A stretch of DNA of 64,000 bases from Poa pratensis (GCA_947311845.1 CAMZMU010000059.1:57274617-57338616); one strand, 5' to 3'. Counted from the stretch's first letter, positions 1-15,904 are shown. The notes: generated by a model from the sequence alone, not told the origin. Translations and numbers: made by a program.

Positions 1-924
1 AGACAATTTACAAGTAGAACGTTTTCACAATTAAATGGAACAATTTACAAGTAGGAAAAAATCATACCTAGTTGGATTACTTGTTTTGGTGCAAGTCAAT
101 ATCCCCTCCCTATTTGTTGAGACTGAACAACACTCCATGGACGGAACGTTCTGTTGTTGGGCAGTCAGTGACAAGCACACTGTCTGCAGAGGTATTCCTA
201 CCAGCAAATATCCATTGTCAGCTTTGCTTAGCTCCACATCAAGGTAGCATTCAAACAAAAGGATCTTACAATCAATCTAATCAAATGTCACAAGCAAATA
301 GATGGAGAACACGCTCTTTTATTTAGTTACCAATTTTGTTCTCTATACAATTTCAACTTTTACCGTGCTACATGAATCTAAAGATAGCCAAATACATTAC
401 CAATATTATTATGATAAATGCAAGTCGATTGGTCGAGATGTTTACCTAAGAATCCTGATGAAGATTGCAATGCACCAGCTTTAGGACAGTGCGATGAAAG
501 AAATTCTACTATTAGAATCAACAATTTAAATAATTGTATGTAATTTTTTATGTCAATCCGCTCAAAGTTCGTGTAGATGTAGGTAATTTGTTATGAATAT
601 AAGTAAAAGTCATTTCACATCACAATTTGTGTACAGAGTCGCCAACGCCTCCAATGAGTAAACATGCAATCCTGGTTCCCGTCATCATTTTGATCTAAAA
701 GTTCAAAATACAAATAAAAAACATGACAGCGTGAATAACAAATGAAGATCCATATAGAAAAACATAATGTAAAAAAAAATGTTCAGCTTGTAGTACTTGA
801 GAACACATAAGTAGAAGGACTCAGTGTGGTTATGCATGTACGTAAAAAAAAAATCAATGACTAAATGTGATTTTGGGCAGCTGACGTTTCCAAAAAACAA
901 AAAGGACAGCCGATGCGTTGGTTG
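1..924. other. Gene-poor left edge
   Basis: AT-rich sequence with only short open frames and no recognisable domain, splice-site chain or terminal repeat. The only structured part begins at about 925, where a 26-bp repeat flanks the PPR fragment. Confidence 0.5.
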
Positions 925-1280
925 TAGAAGGATATGCATGCGCTTGTGCAGCCGTAGGCGCCTGCGAGCGCCGTGTACACGTCCGCCGTCGGCGCGAGCC
1001 GATCGTCCGACAGCATCGTCTTGAAGAGCGTCGTGGCCAGGCCAGGCTGCTCGTACAACCGCTGCTTCCGCAATATCAGTTCGAAGATCTGAGAAGAGCA
1101 ATTCGTACGCGTAAACATTAATCAATCAATGGATGGAACCTCGAGGGCGGACTCCCAGCTGCAAGAGGCGACGACGGAGTCGAGGGCCTCGAGGACGGCG
1201 CGGGGCCAGAGGCAGGTGGACTGCTGGCCGGGGGACACGGAGGCCTCGGTTTTAGAAGGATATATGCAAACGCTTGTGCA
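925..1280. repeat. Imperfect direct repeats flanking the PPR fragment
   Basis: The copy at 925-950 reads TAGAAGGATATGCATGCGCT followed by TGTGCA. The copy at 1253-1280 is the same apart from an extra AT and a two-base change. They abut the gene fragment on both sides, as expected if the fragment was inserted or captured between duplicated ends. Confidence 0.55.
951..1252 (-). pseudogene. Fragment of a P-type pentatricopeptide repeat (PPR) gene
   Basis: Read on the minus strand, 1252-1160 gives a stretch like WPRAVLEALDSVVASCSWES, the usual lead-in of a grass/plant PPR protein family. After a plausible GT...AG intron of about 65 bp, it resumes with FELILRKQRLYEQPGLATT and then LFKTML..PTADVYTALAGAYG, a PPR helix pair. 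About 20 residues that normally sit between the KQ and QPG parts are missing, and the frame ends at about 955. PPR proteins bind organellar RNA; this piece is far too short to do so. It is bounded exactly by imperfect direct repeats, at 925-950 and 1253-1280. Gene identity is from motif memory; non-function is inferred from truncation. Confidence 0.6.
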
Positions 1281-1842
1281 TAATGCATGTAGTGCCATCC
1301 TTGCATCGTGACGGGGCTTGCTTGGAGCTTGCCTGCGCCTGCGGACTCCTCTGCTTGGGAGTGGAGCGCCTGGCGTCGACATGTTGGGGTGCGCCGATGG
1401 CTGATCGATTAAATCGGATCAAAGCCAGCGACATGTGAGTTCCTGCGCGTGACGATGATGTTGGGGCCGAGTCAGCTAGGTAGATCGACATCTGGATTCT
1501 GGGGCTGCGTCGGCGATGGTAAACCGAACGTGAAGCAGTTATGGACAGGTCCTTCGCTCGGCATGCCTTCGATTTGCCGACGGCGGATTTGGTGGTCTCC
1601 AGGCGTGACAGGTTCTTTCGGGCCTATGCTTAGGTACATGTAGCGTATGGTGGCCTTATATTAACCGAGGGATTACTGAGTCCGCCTTGGGCTATAGGTT
1701 AGTGTCCGTTTTCTTCTACAGAATCCATGTACGTGTTTAGGTCAAACACCTATCCGTGTACTTCCAAAACTTTGTTTCTTTGCTTTCCTTATTTTTGAAC
1801 GTGTTGAGGCCGGACAGCTAGCCGCACTTTTTTGTTTGACCA

Positions 1843-1960
1843 GACAATCTGGATCATTGATTGAAAATTGAACGGACAAGATTTAAAGTGTTTGCTGCTC
1901 GACATCGGGACAATCTGGATCATTGATTGAAAATTGAACGGATAAGACTTAAAGTATCCC
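1843..1960. repeat. Two-copy tandem repeat, about 67-bp period
   Basis: A unit beginning GACAATCTGGATCATTGATT occurs at about 1843 and again at about 1910, nearly identical over about 50 bp. No coding potential is apparent. Confidence 0.75.
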
Positions 1961-2175
1961 AACATGTTTGCTCTTTTAATAGTGTTTTTCATTCATTGAA
2001 GAAACCATTTTAGTCGTGTTGCAACTTGTGTAAAATTTACTTTTGAATGTAATACTGTTATTACAACCTAAAAACGGAACCGGGGGAGTTACGGAAGCGA
2101 GTCACCGGTTCCGTCTGCTTTCCGTTCCATACTTTCCATGTTTGCCGTCCGACACCCCCGGTTTCTCAATATTTG

Positions 2176-2198
2176 CTTTCTTCTTCTTCTTCTTCTTG
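2176..2198 (+). repeat. (TTC)n microsatellite in kinase 5' leader
   Basis: A run of TTC/CTT repeats ends in TTGCAG, about 190 bp before the kinase ATG. The pyrimidine tract plus AG could also act as a leader-intron acceptor, which cannot be settled from sequence alone. Confidence 0.6.
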
Positions 2199-2385
2199 CA
2201 GAAGAGCTGGTGCACCGTGCAGGCGAGCGAGCGAGAATCAATCCCCAATTCCTCCTCACTCCGATCCACTCCCAGCCCTAGCTCCCCCGCCCCTCCGATC
2301 CGTCCCCGCATGCGAGGCTCCGGCGGTCCAGAGAATCGTCGTCTCGGCCGGCGGTAGCTTTCTGTCCGCGCGGTCAGGCAGGGCG

Positions 2386-6231
<3,846 letters not shown>

Positions 6232-7470
6232 GTAGCACGCACGCGCGGGAGGAGGCCTCTGCTGGAACCGAGGAGGCGCTGAAGAAGGCTGGCAAATAAG
6301 AGGTGGTGTGGTGCCGCCGTCTCGCAGCAGCGGAGGCCGGTGAAATGTTTTCACGGCGGTTGTTTTAATTTGTACAGTTTCTGCCTTTTGTTGTGGTCGC
6401 TCAAGAAGATTGTTGCGGCATTAACTTTAATTTAGCCCGTTGGACGGACGAGATGCGATGCGATGGTGTTGTATTTTGACGAGATTTGTGGAGCAGGCAG
6501 GCAGGCTGGGATAAATCGAAATGCCCCCCTGCCTGCCTGGGAATATATGTTATGCTTTCGAGTATTTAGGCTGAGGATTTTTGTTGATTGTTGTTGTTGG
6601 CACAAAGCTGGAAAAATGTGTGTGGTAAATAAATAGGAAACAAAATGTTTGTTGTGAACCTGGATTTGCATCATTGTTGCGGCTATTCCCTTGAATTGCT
6701 TTGCTCAAGGAACGGAAACTCTTACTCTTAGAAATGGAAAAGGAACAGCGTATTCCGGCGGAAATATTCCACTGGAATTATCATGGAAACGGGATCATGG
6801 AAATGGAAACTCCGTTTCCGGTAATACGAAACTTTCCCTTTTAGCTATTAGTGCTTTCTGAATCCAGCAAACCCAAAAATTTTAGTGGGAACATTTAAAC
6901 ACAATCTAAATAATAGGATCTCAAGTGACTAGATAAATAATAGGCCATATATACTCGCATATCATCTCCCTCTCGAGTCATTCCTAGTTGGGCATTTCAG
7001 TGATGCGATAGGTATTTTTAATGTTGCCACACTATAACTTATGCACACTATATTACATAATCATGATATCTTTCTATATTTTATTCATCTTAGAAATTTG
7101 ACAAGTTTGTTGGTTTTATTGAATTTTGCTGTATTATTCAAGGGGTCCTCTTGATTCCGGGAAACATCTACTTTCTGTTCCCTGTCCGTGCCGTATTTGG
7201 TCTGTATCCCTTTCCTACAATATTTGTGTCCGAAGTTTCTGTATTCGATTCCGCTTTCGCAAAAAATGTATATAAAAAAAATGACACCACTCTGTCCGTA
7301 TTTACTCCGTTTTCATTCCTACTTGTGTTCTTACATGGAGGCCTATCGCCACACGAAAACTCGCCGACCCGTGAGACTCTGACATGCCGTAGACTGGCGG
7401 CGCTACGGATGAAGCATCTGGTTCCATGATAGAGGAAGCTACATCTGGCCGCGTCACCAAGGTTCCATTA
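6232..7470. other. Kinase 3' flank and gene-free spacer
   Basis: The 3' untranslated region of the kinase probably ends within the first few hundred bases. From about 6700 to 7320 there are several GGAAAC/ATTCCG-rich stretches that look like decayed transposon DNA, but no terminal repeats or target duplication could be fixed. Confidence 0.4.
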
Positions 7471-7472
7471 TA

Positions 7473-7577
7473 GAGAAGCTACAACAGCATGAACAACCTG
7501 CACTTGTTGCAAAAAAAAAAGAGAAGCTAAAACAGCATGAACAACCTGCACTTGTTGCAAAAAAAAAAAAAAAACTT
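7473..7577. repeat. Two-copy tandem repeat with poly(A) joints
   Basis: A unit beginning GAGAAGCTACAACAGCATGA and ending in a run of A occurs at 7473-7520 and again at 7521-7577. The copies are almost identical, with A-tract length differences. Confidence 0.85.
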
Positions 7578-7728
7578 GCACCTGGTTTCCCACTGTGGGC
7601 CTTCCATGAGCCGAGCCCACCGTGGCTCAGCAGCCAGGTCAGCCCATGGGCCCACGAGATGCCACGAAATTAACCGTATGCTGAAAAAAATCTACTGCTC
7701 AGTTCAGTTAAGGTGGAGGAATTGGTAC

Positions 7729-7738
7729 TATATATAAA
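7729..7738 (+). promoter_or_regulatory. TATA box of a possible orphan gene
   Basis: TATATATAAA lies about 260 bp before the first downstream ATG (7996). The preceding 55 bp (7648-7701) resembles the segment just upstream of the FtsH start (16541-16594), including GGCCCAC-type motifs. Confidence 0.5.
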
Positions 7739-7995
7739 AGTTGGAAGAATCGAAGCTCAGTCCCGCTGTCCACGTCGCGTAGCAACTGCTGGCCGTCCGA
7801 TCGTCGCGACGGACGCCCCAGATACGGCCACATCACCCCCTGAACCCACTACACTGTAGCACTTGACTTTCTACCAATCACGTTGCGCCACGTCGCCCGG
7901 TCGTCAGCCGGTTTCAGCCGGTCACCGTGCCATTTTTGCAAAAACGCCTCTCGCAGATCCAAACCTTGCTCTGCAGCCCACGTTTCCTTGCGACG

Positions 7996-8535
7996 ATGGA
8001 CCCAACTGAAAATTCCCAAAAACCTAAGGACCCCGCTGAAACCAATGCCCTCACATCCTCCCCCTCTCCTTCTCTCTCCCGCGCGGCCCCGGCGTCGCCG
8101 CCGCCGCCGACGCGCGCAGCCGCCACACCACTGCTCCCCGGACAAATCGACGCACACGGGGAGCTCGGCCACCGTGTCCTCGCCATCTCCGTCCACTGTC
8201 GTGTGCTGGGGCGGCCGAAGTCCGCCGGAATCGTCGCCGCCGTGGCCTCCCTCCGACGCCGCGTTTTCTCGCCGCCGGCGTCGCATCCGCGCGCCGAGCT
8301 GCCCGCATTCCACCGCCGAAAAAAAGAGCTCCATGCCTTTCTGCGTTCTAGAGTTTGCGGCCGGCGGCCGCCACCGAGCCCCATCCGCTCCATCGCCTCC
8401 CTCTCCCGATCTCTTCTCTCTTCCGGCGGCTCCCACCCCGGGATCCAGCTCACCGGAGGAACTCGCCCCACCCTTGCCGCCTACGAAGGAGAGGTGGGTG
8501 ATGGCCTTTCCCCATGCCAAGAAGGGCGAGGATGA
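7996..8535 (+). CDS. Possible orphan gene, 179-aa Pro/Ser/Arg-rich ORF
   Basis: This is the first ATG after the TATA box at 7729. The frame runs 179 codons in strongly GC-rich sequence, in contrast to its AT-rich surroundings. It starts MDPTENSQKPKDPAETNA and is then low-complexity, rich in Ser, Pro, Arg and Ala, without a recognisable domain, signal peptide or membrane helix. GC-rich grass DNA gives open frames on both strands (a minus frame of 238 codons overlaps), so the coding call is weak. It may be a non-coding RNA, a captured gene fragment or a first exon: a donor-like GTGGGT sits at about 8492, and the exon-like segments at 9119-9200 and 9279-9442 lie downstream. No function is assigned. 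Confidence 0.25.
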   Translation: MDPTENSQKPKDPAETNALTSSPSPSLSRAAPASPPPPTRAAATPLLPGQIDAHGELGHRVLAISVHCRVLGRPKSAGIVAAVASLRRRVFSPPASHPRAELPAFHRRKKELHAFLRSRVCGRRPPPSPIRSIASLSRSLLSSGGSHPGIQLTGGTRPTLAAYEGEVGDGLSPCQEGRG

Positions 8536-9104
8536 GGTGAAGGTGAAGTTCGTGGAGGAGCGCATCCGTGCACCGTCATCGTTGGCCTACTCAGGCAAGG
8601 ACTGTTGGTGGCCTTCGTCGCTGCTGTGGCCGTCGGCGTGCACGTCTTCCGGCGTTCCTTGTGATGCCGCCGGCGTGGATGAGGCTCTTCTCAGGGCGGG
8701 CGGCACGCCGGGCCATCGTCCTGTTCGAGGTCGTCATCTCTGAAGACGCCGGCCAGCAGTGCAGCGGCCTGTCCTCCTCCGCCGCCTCTAGCAGTTGGGA
8801 GCACCGTCTTTCATCACCGGGAAGTGAGCTGGTCGCCGCTTGCACCAGTGCTGCTCCTCCCCCGCTTCAAGGTTGAGCTAAAAGTGGAGCCAAACTCCTC
8901 CTGTTTAATTTAAGCCATGGACAAAATCATCTATGTGCAGATCCGTTTTATACATGCTTATAAGGTGTTTGATGGAGATCCTAGCTATGATTGCTTAATA
9001 TTTATGCTCCATCTAGCTATTTGCAATCTTCCAATTAAGGTACTAGGATGTTAAGAAGAGAGATTTCATATGACCGTGTGTTCTATACTTCTATCCCTTT
9101 TCAC

Positions 9105-9442
9105 TTTGTTTGGTTCAGCTAGGCATGAAGCACTAGAATGTTTGAGCAAAATAATATGTGCCTGACTTGCCAATGTCTTGGCCAACGAGGTGATAAGATA
9201 AATGAGCAGTTATCTCTTGAAGTTTTTCTGTACATCCCTTTTCACTAACAATAACATGTCTTTTTTTGTTTGGTTCAGCTAGGCATGAAGCACAAGAATG
9301 TTTGGAGAAAAAAAAAGTGCCTGTAACCTACCATTGTCTTGACCAACGAGGCAATTATCTCTACAACTTCAAACATGACCTTCCTATAGAGGGAAATTGG
9401 GAGAGGATCATGAGACTCTTGGTGAATACCACTTCAAATGCA
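9105..9442 (+). repeat. Duplicated exon-like segment
   Basis: TTTGTTTGGTTCAGCTAGGC followed by ATGAAGCA occurs at about 9107 and again at about 9267, and similarity continues for about 90 bp. Each copy starts with a pyrimidine-rich AG that could be a splice acceptor. The second copy stays open through CLDQRGNYLYNFKHDLP and then WERIMRLLV, and ends at a CAG/GTTGGT donor-like site (9442). The first copy has stops. The encoded peptide is not recognised. Confidence 0.4.
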
Positions 9443-9472
9443 GGTTGGTTTCATACTCTTACCGTTCTTTAG

Positions 9473-11800
9473 CTGAAGAGATTGTTCCCTGCTGATTTTT
9501 CTAAGGCCATACGCTCACGGCTCATCTACAGGAAAACGCAGTTTGCAAGAAGGTGATGCGGGACCTTCGGTACTGGTTTTCTCTATAGTACCCTGAGTTG
9601 TGATGGTACTGTATCATTGTTGCAAACTCGCAATTGTTTTTCCGGGCAAAGGAAATAAAAAACGTTGTGATGGTTGCAGCATAGGTGGCATTTCTCAGTT
9701 GTGATCATGCTGATGTTTTATCATTTGGTTACATGGCGATAAATTGGATACATAGTTGTGATGTGCATGCATACCAGAAATACAGATACAACCATCTGGC
9801 CTCAAAAAATAATCCATCAGTGAAGTTGATTCATAAATCAAACTGAGGCAGACGTAGGATCTACTCTGTAGCCAACCCTGAGTACAAGATTGTTTACATG
9901 TATGTATCAGATTAGTCAATCATGTAGCCAACCCTGTAATATTATTGCTCTTAATCAAACTTTAACAGTTCTATATAATGAGAGTTTACGTACAATAATT
10001 AGATATATTAATGCTATTTCAATTCCAGTCAAGATGTTTCGTGACATAGGTAATTTTACACTTTCTTTTTCAGTTTTCTAACCTGGTAGAGGACAACCAC
10101 AGGGTTATGTGATCGCCTTAGACACAGTTCCGAACCTGCTATTCAGTCAGATTCCACAAATATGCAGGTTTGCATGGTCTTTTGGTGTACGTTCGGCTCT
10201 GAAGTTCCTGTTTGTTGCCAGGTGCTGCAACTCTAATATAAGTTTCTACGTTCGGCTCTGAAGTTCCATTATGAGCTTCAGTTCTAGACATTATAGGAAA
10301 AAAGGGCTTCAAGTTAACTTACTAAATCATACATAAGAATTCAGTGTGTTACCAAATGCAGTGGCTAGGTGATCAACTCTTTCATGAAAAATCTGCTGTA
10401 ATTATCTAATAATGGACAGTGGTTATGTCTAGATATACATGCGAATTGTATTTTTAAGCTTTCCAAAAATGGAAGTTGTTCACTTAGAATCTTCGAACAT
10501 GAACATATTTACCTAACATAGATTGAGTTGATTGATCATGTGGAGTTTACATGGAAATGGACCACTATCTTTATCTCCAACCAATACTTATATCAGTTTC
10601 AGGCATTTGCGTATTGTTTGCCCAGTGCAAGGGCCGCATGTTCTTAAAAAGTTTTTTCTTAGGATCCAATATATATCATTGAGGATATTTCATGAAACTA
10701 CCCTTATGTTGTAGCTAGCCATATGTACGATTTTTATGTGCATGCCACCAGATAGTAAAAAATTCTGTGGGTGTGCTAAGTTGGTGTACCTGAAATTTTG
10801 GTCTGTTCATCCTCAATCAAGAAAAAAGGTTCTTCATGCAGTAGCCTTCCAACATGTGCATATGCAGGTTCATATTGAGCATAAGATGATATTTTTAAAC
10901 TGTATTTGTAGATTGTTGAAATTATCTAACTTACTGTATTTCATTTGCTGAGTTCTGCTCAAATACATTAGAAAACTCAAATTCTATATACCTTTTAGTT
11001 ATCCATGAGAATACACACTTGATTACTAATTTGATTTGGAGAGATCATTGTACATGTGTTTCTGAATGGTGAGTGACTTTGCTGCTTTGAGGTGAGAAGA
11101 ACAGATACGACTTGGTTGTCTGCTGAGGTACAAATTTTTGCCTGTTCTCAAATTGTCATTAGCTAATACATTCCCGTTATTTGCTAGAAGCTGGTGGCCG
11201 ATGGGCTGGGTCGGTGCTGATTGTGCATCGCCTTCTTATAGGGTCACTACCTACCGTCTGCTCTTCTGGATCATTTTTAGGTTGTCTGTTTGTTTTAGGA
11301 AATCTATGTGAAAGACGCTATTGGCAGTGACAAGAAAACCGATCGAGGAGAAAAGGAAAAAAAGAGAGGAAAAACCTCTGTACCCTTTGATGCTCCTGCT
11401 GGGCGTTGTTCTACTTTTCCCTCATATTTGTTTCATGTTATAAGTTGCCGGGTGTTGCACCGGCGAGGATGACAAAAAGGTCTGCTAGCGCCTGCTGAAA
11501 CTCTCTCTGGTTGCTAATTTGTCAATAGAACTGCATTGATTCTCACTACATTTGCCTTATCTTTGAGTGCTTTGCTGAAGATGAACTTCAGGATGAGAGT
11601 GTATGGCAGAATGACTAGGATACGCACTTACAGGATACTGCTCCACATGTTCTTTTTGAGTAGACGTACAGGTTGTATAATTAGACGGACTTAATAACTG
11701 ATCTTAGTCTATGCAATGCAAAACTATGTGTGTTATGTGTTTGCACATGCTTATGTGACCATATCTATCAGATCAGTACCTGTAGGATGTTGAGAAGAAA
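9473..11800. other. Gene-free spacer
   Basis: No frame longer than about 75 codons, no recognisable protein motif and no clear terminal repeats. A 21-bp motif starting TACGTTCGGCTCTGAAGTTC is repeated at about 10188 and 10245. Otherwise nothing is supported. Confidence 0.45.
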
Positions 11801-12039
11801 AAACAACCATTCTTACCGGTGTTGCTTAATATCACACCATATTGGCTCCATCGAATGACTTGGTTGGAAACGTGGCATGCTGCACTTTGTAGAAGTGTGC
11901 AGACACAAGCTCACCACGCCTATCACAAATTGGCAAAAAGTGTTGTCGTCGGCACGGCAGCGGTGGCCATTGCTGACATCACCATGACGTCGCAATGGCC
12001 CCGCCTGTCAGTTTTTTTCTTCTTTTTAGAACCATTTCC

Positions 12040-13260
12040 AGAAAATACTATAAACTCCTGACATGTGGGACCTTTTTCCCTAAACAAATTCCATAAAATG
12101 CTAATTTTTTAAAATCAATAGCTTTAAATACAAACTCATTTGAACAATTCAATTTGCTAAATATTTCGAAATACACTAAAATACATCAAAATGCTCAAAA
12201 AAAATTGTAACACATTTGAACATTTCAATTTGCTAAACAATTTGATATACTCTAAAATATATCAACATAATCTAAATGTATTTTCCCCTAATTACGTTGA
12301 GTCAAATTTGATAAATGCTCACATATTGCATCCTCCCTAATTATGGAGTTGGAATAAAAATTTACGGTAAAATACAACCATATCTGAACATTTCAATTTG
12401 CTAAATATATCTGGAGATACTCGAAATAACAAATTGCTTCTTTTCCTTTATGTGTTTTCATTTTTTCTATTCTCTTATCTTTTTCTTTGCCTTCCCCTTC
12501 GTCTACCTACAAATTTCACATTTCAGACACACGGGTGCAGATAAATTTAATAAATGCTCAAATTGGCTAATATTTGGAGATAACCATAATATATTTCCTC
12601 TGATTATGGTGTTAAATAAAAAAATTATGGCAACATGGAACCATATTTGATCATTTCAATTTATTTAACATATTTGGAAGTAATAAAACTTAACTCTCTC
12701 TAATTACGCAGCTAAATTTTCAAATACTTTATTAGATGAAAATTTGGAGAAAATGCAAATTAAATTCCTCTAATTATGGATTGAATTTAAATTAAATTTA
12801 ATAAATGCTCATAAAATGTATTCCCTCCGATTATAGAGTTAAATTAAATAATTAAGGCAAAATACAAACATATTATATCAATTCAAATAGGTTGATACTT
12901 AGAGATAATATAACTGAACTCTCTCCAATTATGCAATTCAATTTAATGAATGCTCAAATTGAACTTAACTCTCTCTAATTATGTAGTTAAATTTAAATAA
13001 TGCTTGATTATATGAATGTTTCAAGAAACCACAAATTCATTTCCTCTAAATATGGATTAAATTTAATAAACGCTAATACAACATATTTCATCCAACTAAG
13101 AAGTTCAATTACATATTTACGGCAAAATACGGACATATTTGATCAGTTCAATTTATGAAGTTAAATTACACATTCATGCCAAAATACAAACATATTTAAC
13201 CACTACAAACTTCTAAGTACTTCGACATACCCTAAACGATAAATTCCAAATGATTTCAGC
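12040..13260. repeat. AT-rich degenerate repeat block
   Basis: Recurring phrases such as TTTCAATTTGCTAAATA, TTTAATAAATGCTCA, CTCTCTAATTATG and GGCAAAATACAAACATAT appear many times in shuffled order, with loose spacing of roughly 100-200 bp. The base composition is far more AT-rich than the flanks. This looks like an old, heavily diverged internal repeat array of a transposon. No termini were found. Confidence 0.55.
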
Positions 13261-14155
13261 ATTTTTAATTACAACGGGTGAGGCGTATCGCCGCGCCAAA
13301 TTGCCTAGTTCTTTGTACAAAGGACCAATCAAGGTGGAGGTGTCAGTTCAGTTACGGATGAGAATGCCAAGCCTTGGAAGAAGATGTGGGCGACATGGGC
13401 TCCAGGCAAAATAAAGATTACCCTATGTATTTTGTGATGCTCAGTTCCATAGCGGATCAATTGATATTTTTCTTTTGTATTTTGTCTCCAATTTTGTGTT
13501 CGTCGTGATGTTTTGGATAAGGAATCAATTTTTCATGTTCGATATATATATTCTGGTGATTCTTCAAATAATCAATCTTCTTGTTAATTGATGAAAGTAA
13601 TCTCCCGATTTCGTCTCTATTTTTTATTTCCCATCTGGTAACTGAGCAAGTTTTCTTCCCCATTTTTCCCCTATGGATTTTGGTTTGTGCCAACTTCGTG
13701 GGGTTGTATGAACATAAACAAATGCTCCAATCTTTTTTTCATATGACGACATCCAAAATCTACAGAAAATAAAATCGTGGACATCCAAAATCTACAATGC
13801 TCAAATTCATGTACATATGGTTGCTAACTGAAACCTTGACCACTAACCGTAAAATGATAGGTTCTGTTTGTCAGAAAATATTACTTTTTTTGAGACATAA
13901 GTGGTTTTCTTGATAAATTATAAAAAAGAAAAAATCCCGTCGGGAACCCCAAAAAAAAAAAAAGACTTGAGGTGGAATCTTAACTTCTCGGAACGATCGA
14001 TTTTCCGCGCCACGCACATCCTCACTTACCTCCATGTTTATCTTTAAAAGCTCAGATCACAAATTCACTAGAGAGATGCGTCGTGGATAATCAATCTCGG
14101 AACACATTGTTCCCGACGTGGCGTGCCACACTAGCACCATAGATAGAATTAATAA

Positions 14156-14368
14156 AACATCTAGCACACTGTTGGCGAGCTACATAAAAGTAACAAGAAA
14201 ATGTAATCGGCTATTATATATATTTTATAAAAATAAAATATTGGGGATTGAGACATATAGAAAAGAACATCTAGCACACTGTTGGCGAGCTACATAAAAG
14301 TAACAAGAAAATGTAATTGGTTATTATATATATTTTATAAAAATAAAATATTAGGGATTGAGACATAT
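14156..14368. repeat. Tandem duplication, 120-bp period
   Basis: A unit containing CATCTAGCACACTGTTGGCG starts at 14158 and again at 14278, with nearly identical following sequence down to GGGATTGAGACATAT. It abuts the left end of the Helitron at 14368. Confidence 0.9.
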
Positions 14369-15904
14369 CTATACTACTATTAAAAGAGCAAACTTGTGTT
14401 GATACATTGAATCTGAGCCCTTCAATATTTGACCAACGGTCCAGATCGCTCCAATGTTTGACAACTCAACACAAATCCACTTTTGCCCGTTTTATCCTCC
14501 CACCAAATCACATAATACTGCTAATGCCATCGTACCGGTTCGTTTTATTTCGTTTCGTGATAATTACGAGATTTGCCACCGCTAAAAGAAATAAACGCAA
14601 GCGATGCTGGCACTCTGATCGGTCCTGAGATTCGAACACAGCTGCTCACGCACGCGGTCAAAGCCATGGCGGCTTGAAACCAACTAGCACGAGCTCAGGG
14701 TCGCTGCCATGGTTGACGCCGCAAGCTGACCATGGCTGGCGGCGCGAGCTTGGGGTCACATCCATGGCAGCCCCAAACCAACCAGCGAGCTCGGGGAGGG
14801 AGCCACGACGCACGGCCGCCTTCGTCACCGCCGGCACGCTGCCCCCGTCCCCGCCAGCGAGCCGCGCCCGAATTATCCGGCGGCGAGCACATGCCAGGAG
14901 GACTGGGGCGTGGGTGAAGCAGACCAACTCCCTGCGTGAAGGGACAGGCGGTGGCCGAGCTTGGGCAGGTTCAGCGCCGGGAACGGGCGTGGTGGCGAGC
15001 TGGAGCTCTCACGCGATCCCGAGGAGGATCCGGGCGAACGGCGGCGTGGCCGTGGTGCGCATTGGCGGGGTCGGTCGAGGGCGGCGCCGGGGAAGAACCG
15101 AAGAAGCACAGCGGCGCCATGGATGCACCTGACAGCAGCCAGATAGGAAGAGCAGCTCGGCTGCAGGGTGGAGACGAGGACGGCGACCTGGGGTAAAGCT
15201 CGAGCGAGGCTGGAGCTGGAGCTGGGGATCGGTGGAGACGAGCAGGGAGAAGGGGATCTTCCCAGGGGCGCTCGGGAGTTGGAGGCAGAAAAGAAACGTG
15301 GGGAGGGGATGAGGACGCTCGGGTGCGTGCGTGTGTTGGTTCGGCTGTTCGGGCCATACGTGCAGCCTGCTGGATGCCTGGATCGACTCGGACGTGTTGT
15401 GTATACCGGCCGTAAACTCGCAGCCGCCATCGTACCTATGCCATCTACGAGAAAGGGAATACCTTCAGCCACATGCAATATACGTACACCACGAACCGAA
15501 AGTTTGGGGAAGGAGTAGATAAAGAAGTGGTGACTTTTGAGGAGTGATAACCTCCAGGGAGAACGTCAGTTTCCCAACTTTTTGGACGCGAACTGAACAA
15601 AGCTTCTGCCATGTTCTGCCATGCTCCGGATATAGAAGAGGATTGACGTTGCCGACACTCACATGGTCGCAGAGGTAAAACCTAAAATATTTCAAGTAGT
15701 ATAAAAACAAAAACCTAAGTAAAATAAAAGATTTGAGCGCTGAAAATATATAATATTTTAGGAGATGTTGCTCGCTGACTATTTTTTGTAAATTTCATGA
15801 TAATTCAGCATACTACATTAGTATTACCACTCCTTAGGAATATAGAAAGAATCATGTATTCATAAATTTTAGTGGAGACGTGCGTACACGTGCAAGGCTA
15901 CTAG
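14368..15904 (+). mobile_element. Non-autonomous Helitron
   Basis: The left end reads A|TCTATACTACTATTAAAAG, a usual grass Helitron 5' terminus. The right end has a short hairpin (ACGTG, loop CGTA, CACGT at 15878-15891), then CTAG at 15901-15904 followed by T. The A and T flanks fit insertion between A and T without target duplication. There is no Rep/helicase frame, so movement would depend on other copies. The GC-rich middle (about 14650-15300), open on both strands, may be captured host DNA, but no gene is recognised. The hairpin stem is only 5 bp, so the right boundary is the weaker one. Confidence 0.5.

Noticed and set aside
7927..8743. Longer frames (202 and 286 codons) over the orphan gene region
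   Set aside because: The longer one begins at a non-ATG codon, and the 202-codon one begins upstream of the first genuine ATG at 7996.
14674..15518. Overlapping GC-rich frames of 85-201 codons on both strands
   Set aside because: No domain, no conserved start, and frames are open on both strands as GC-rich DNA predicts. Treated as Helitron cargo.
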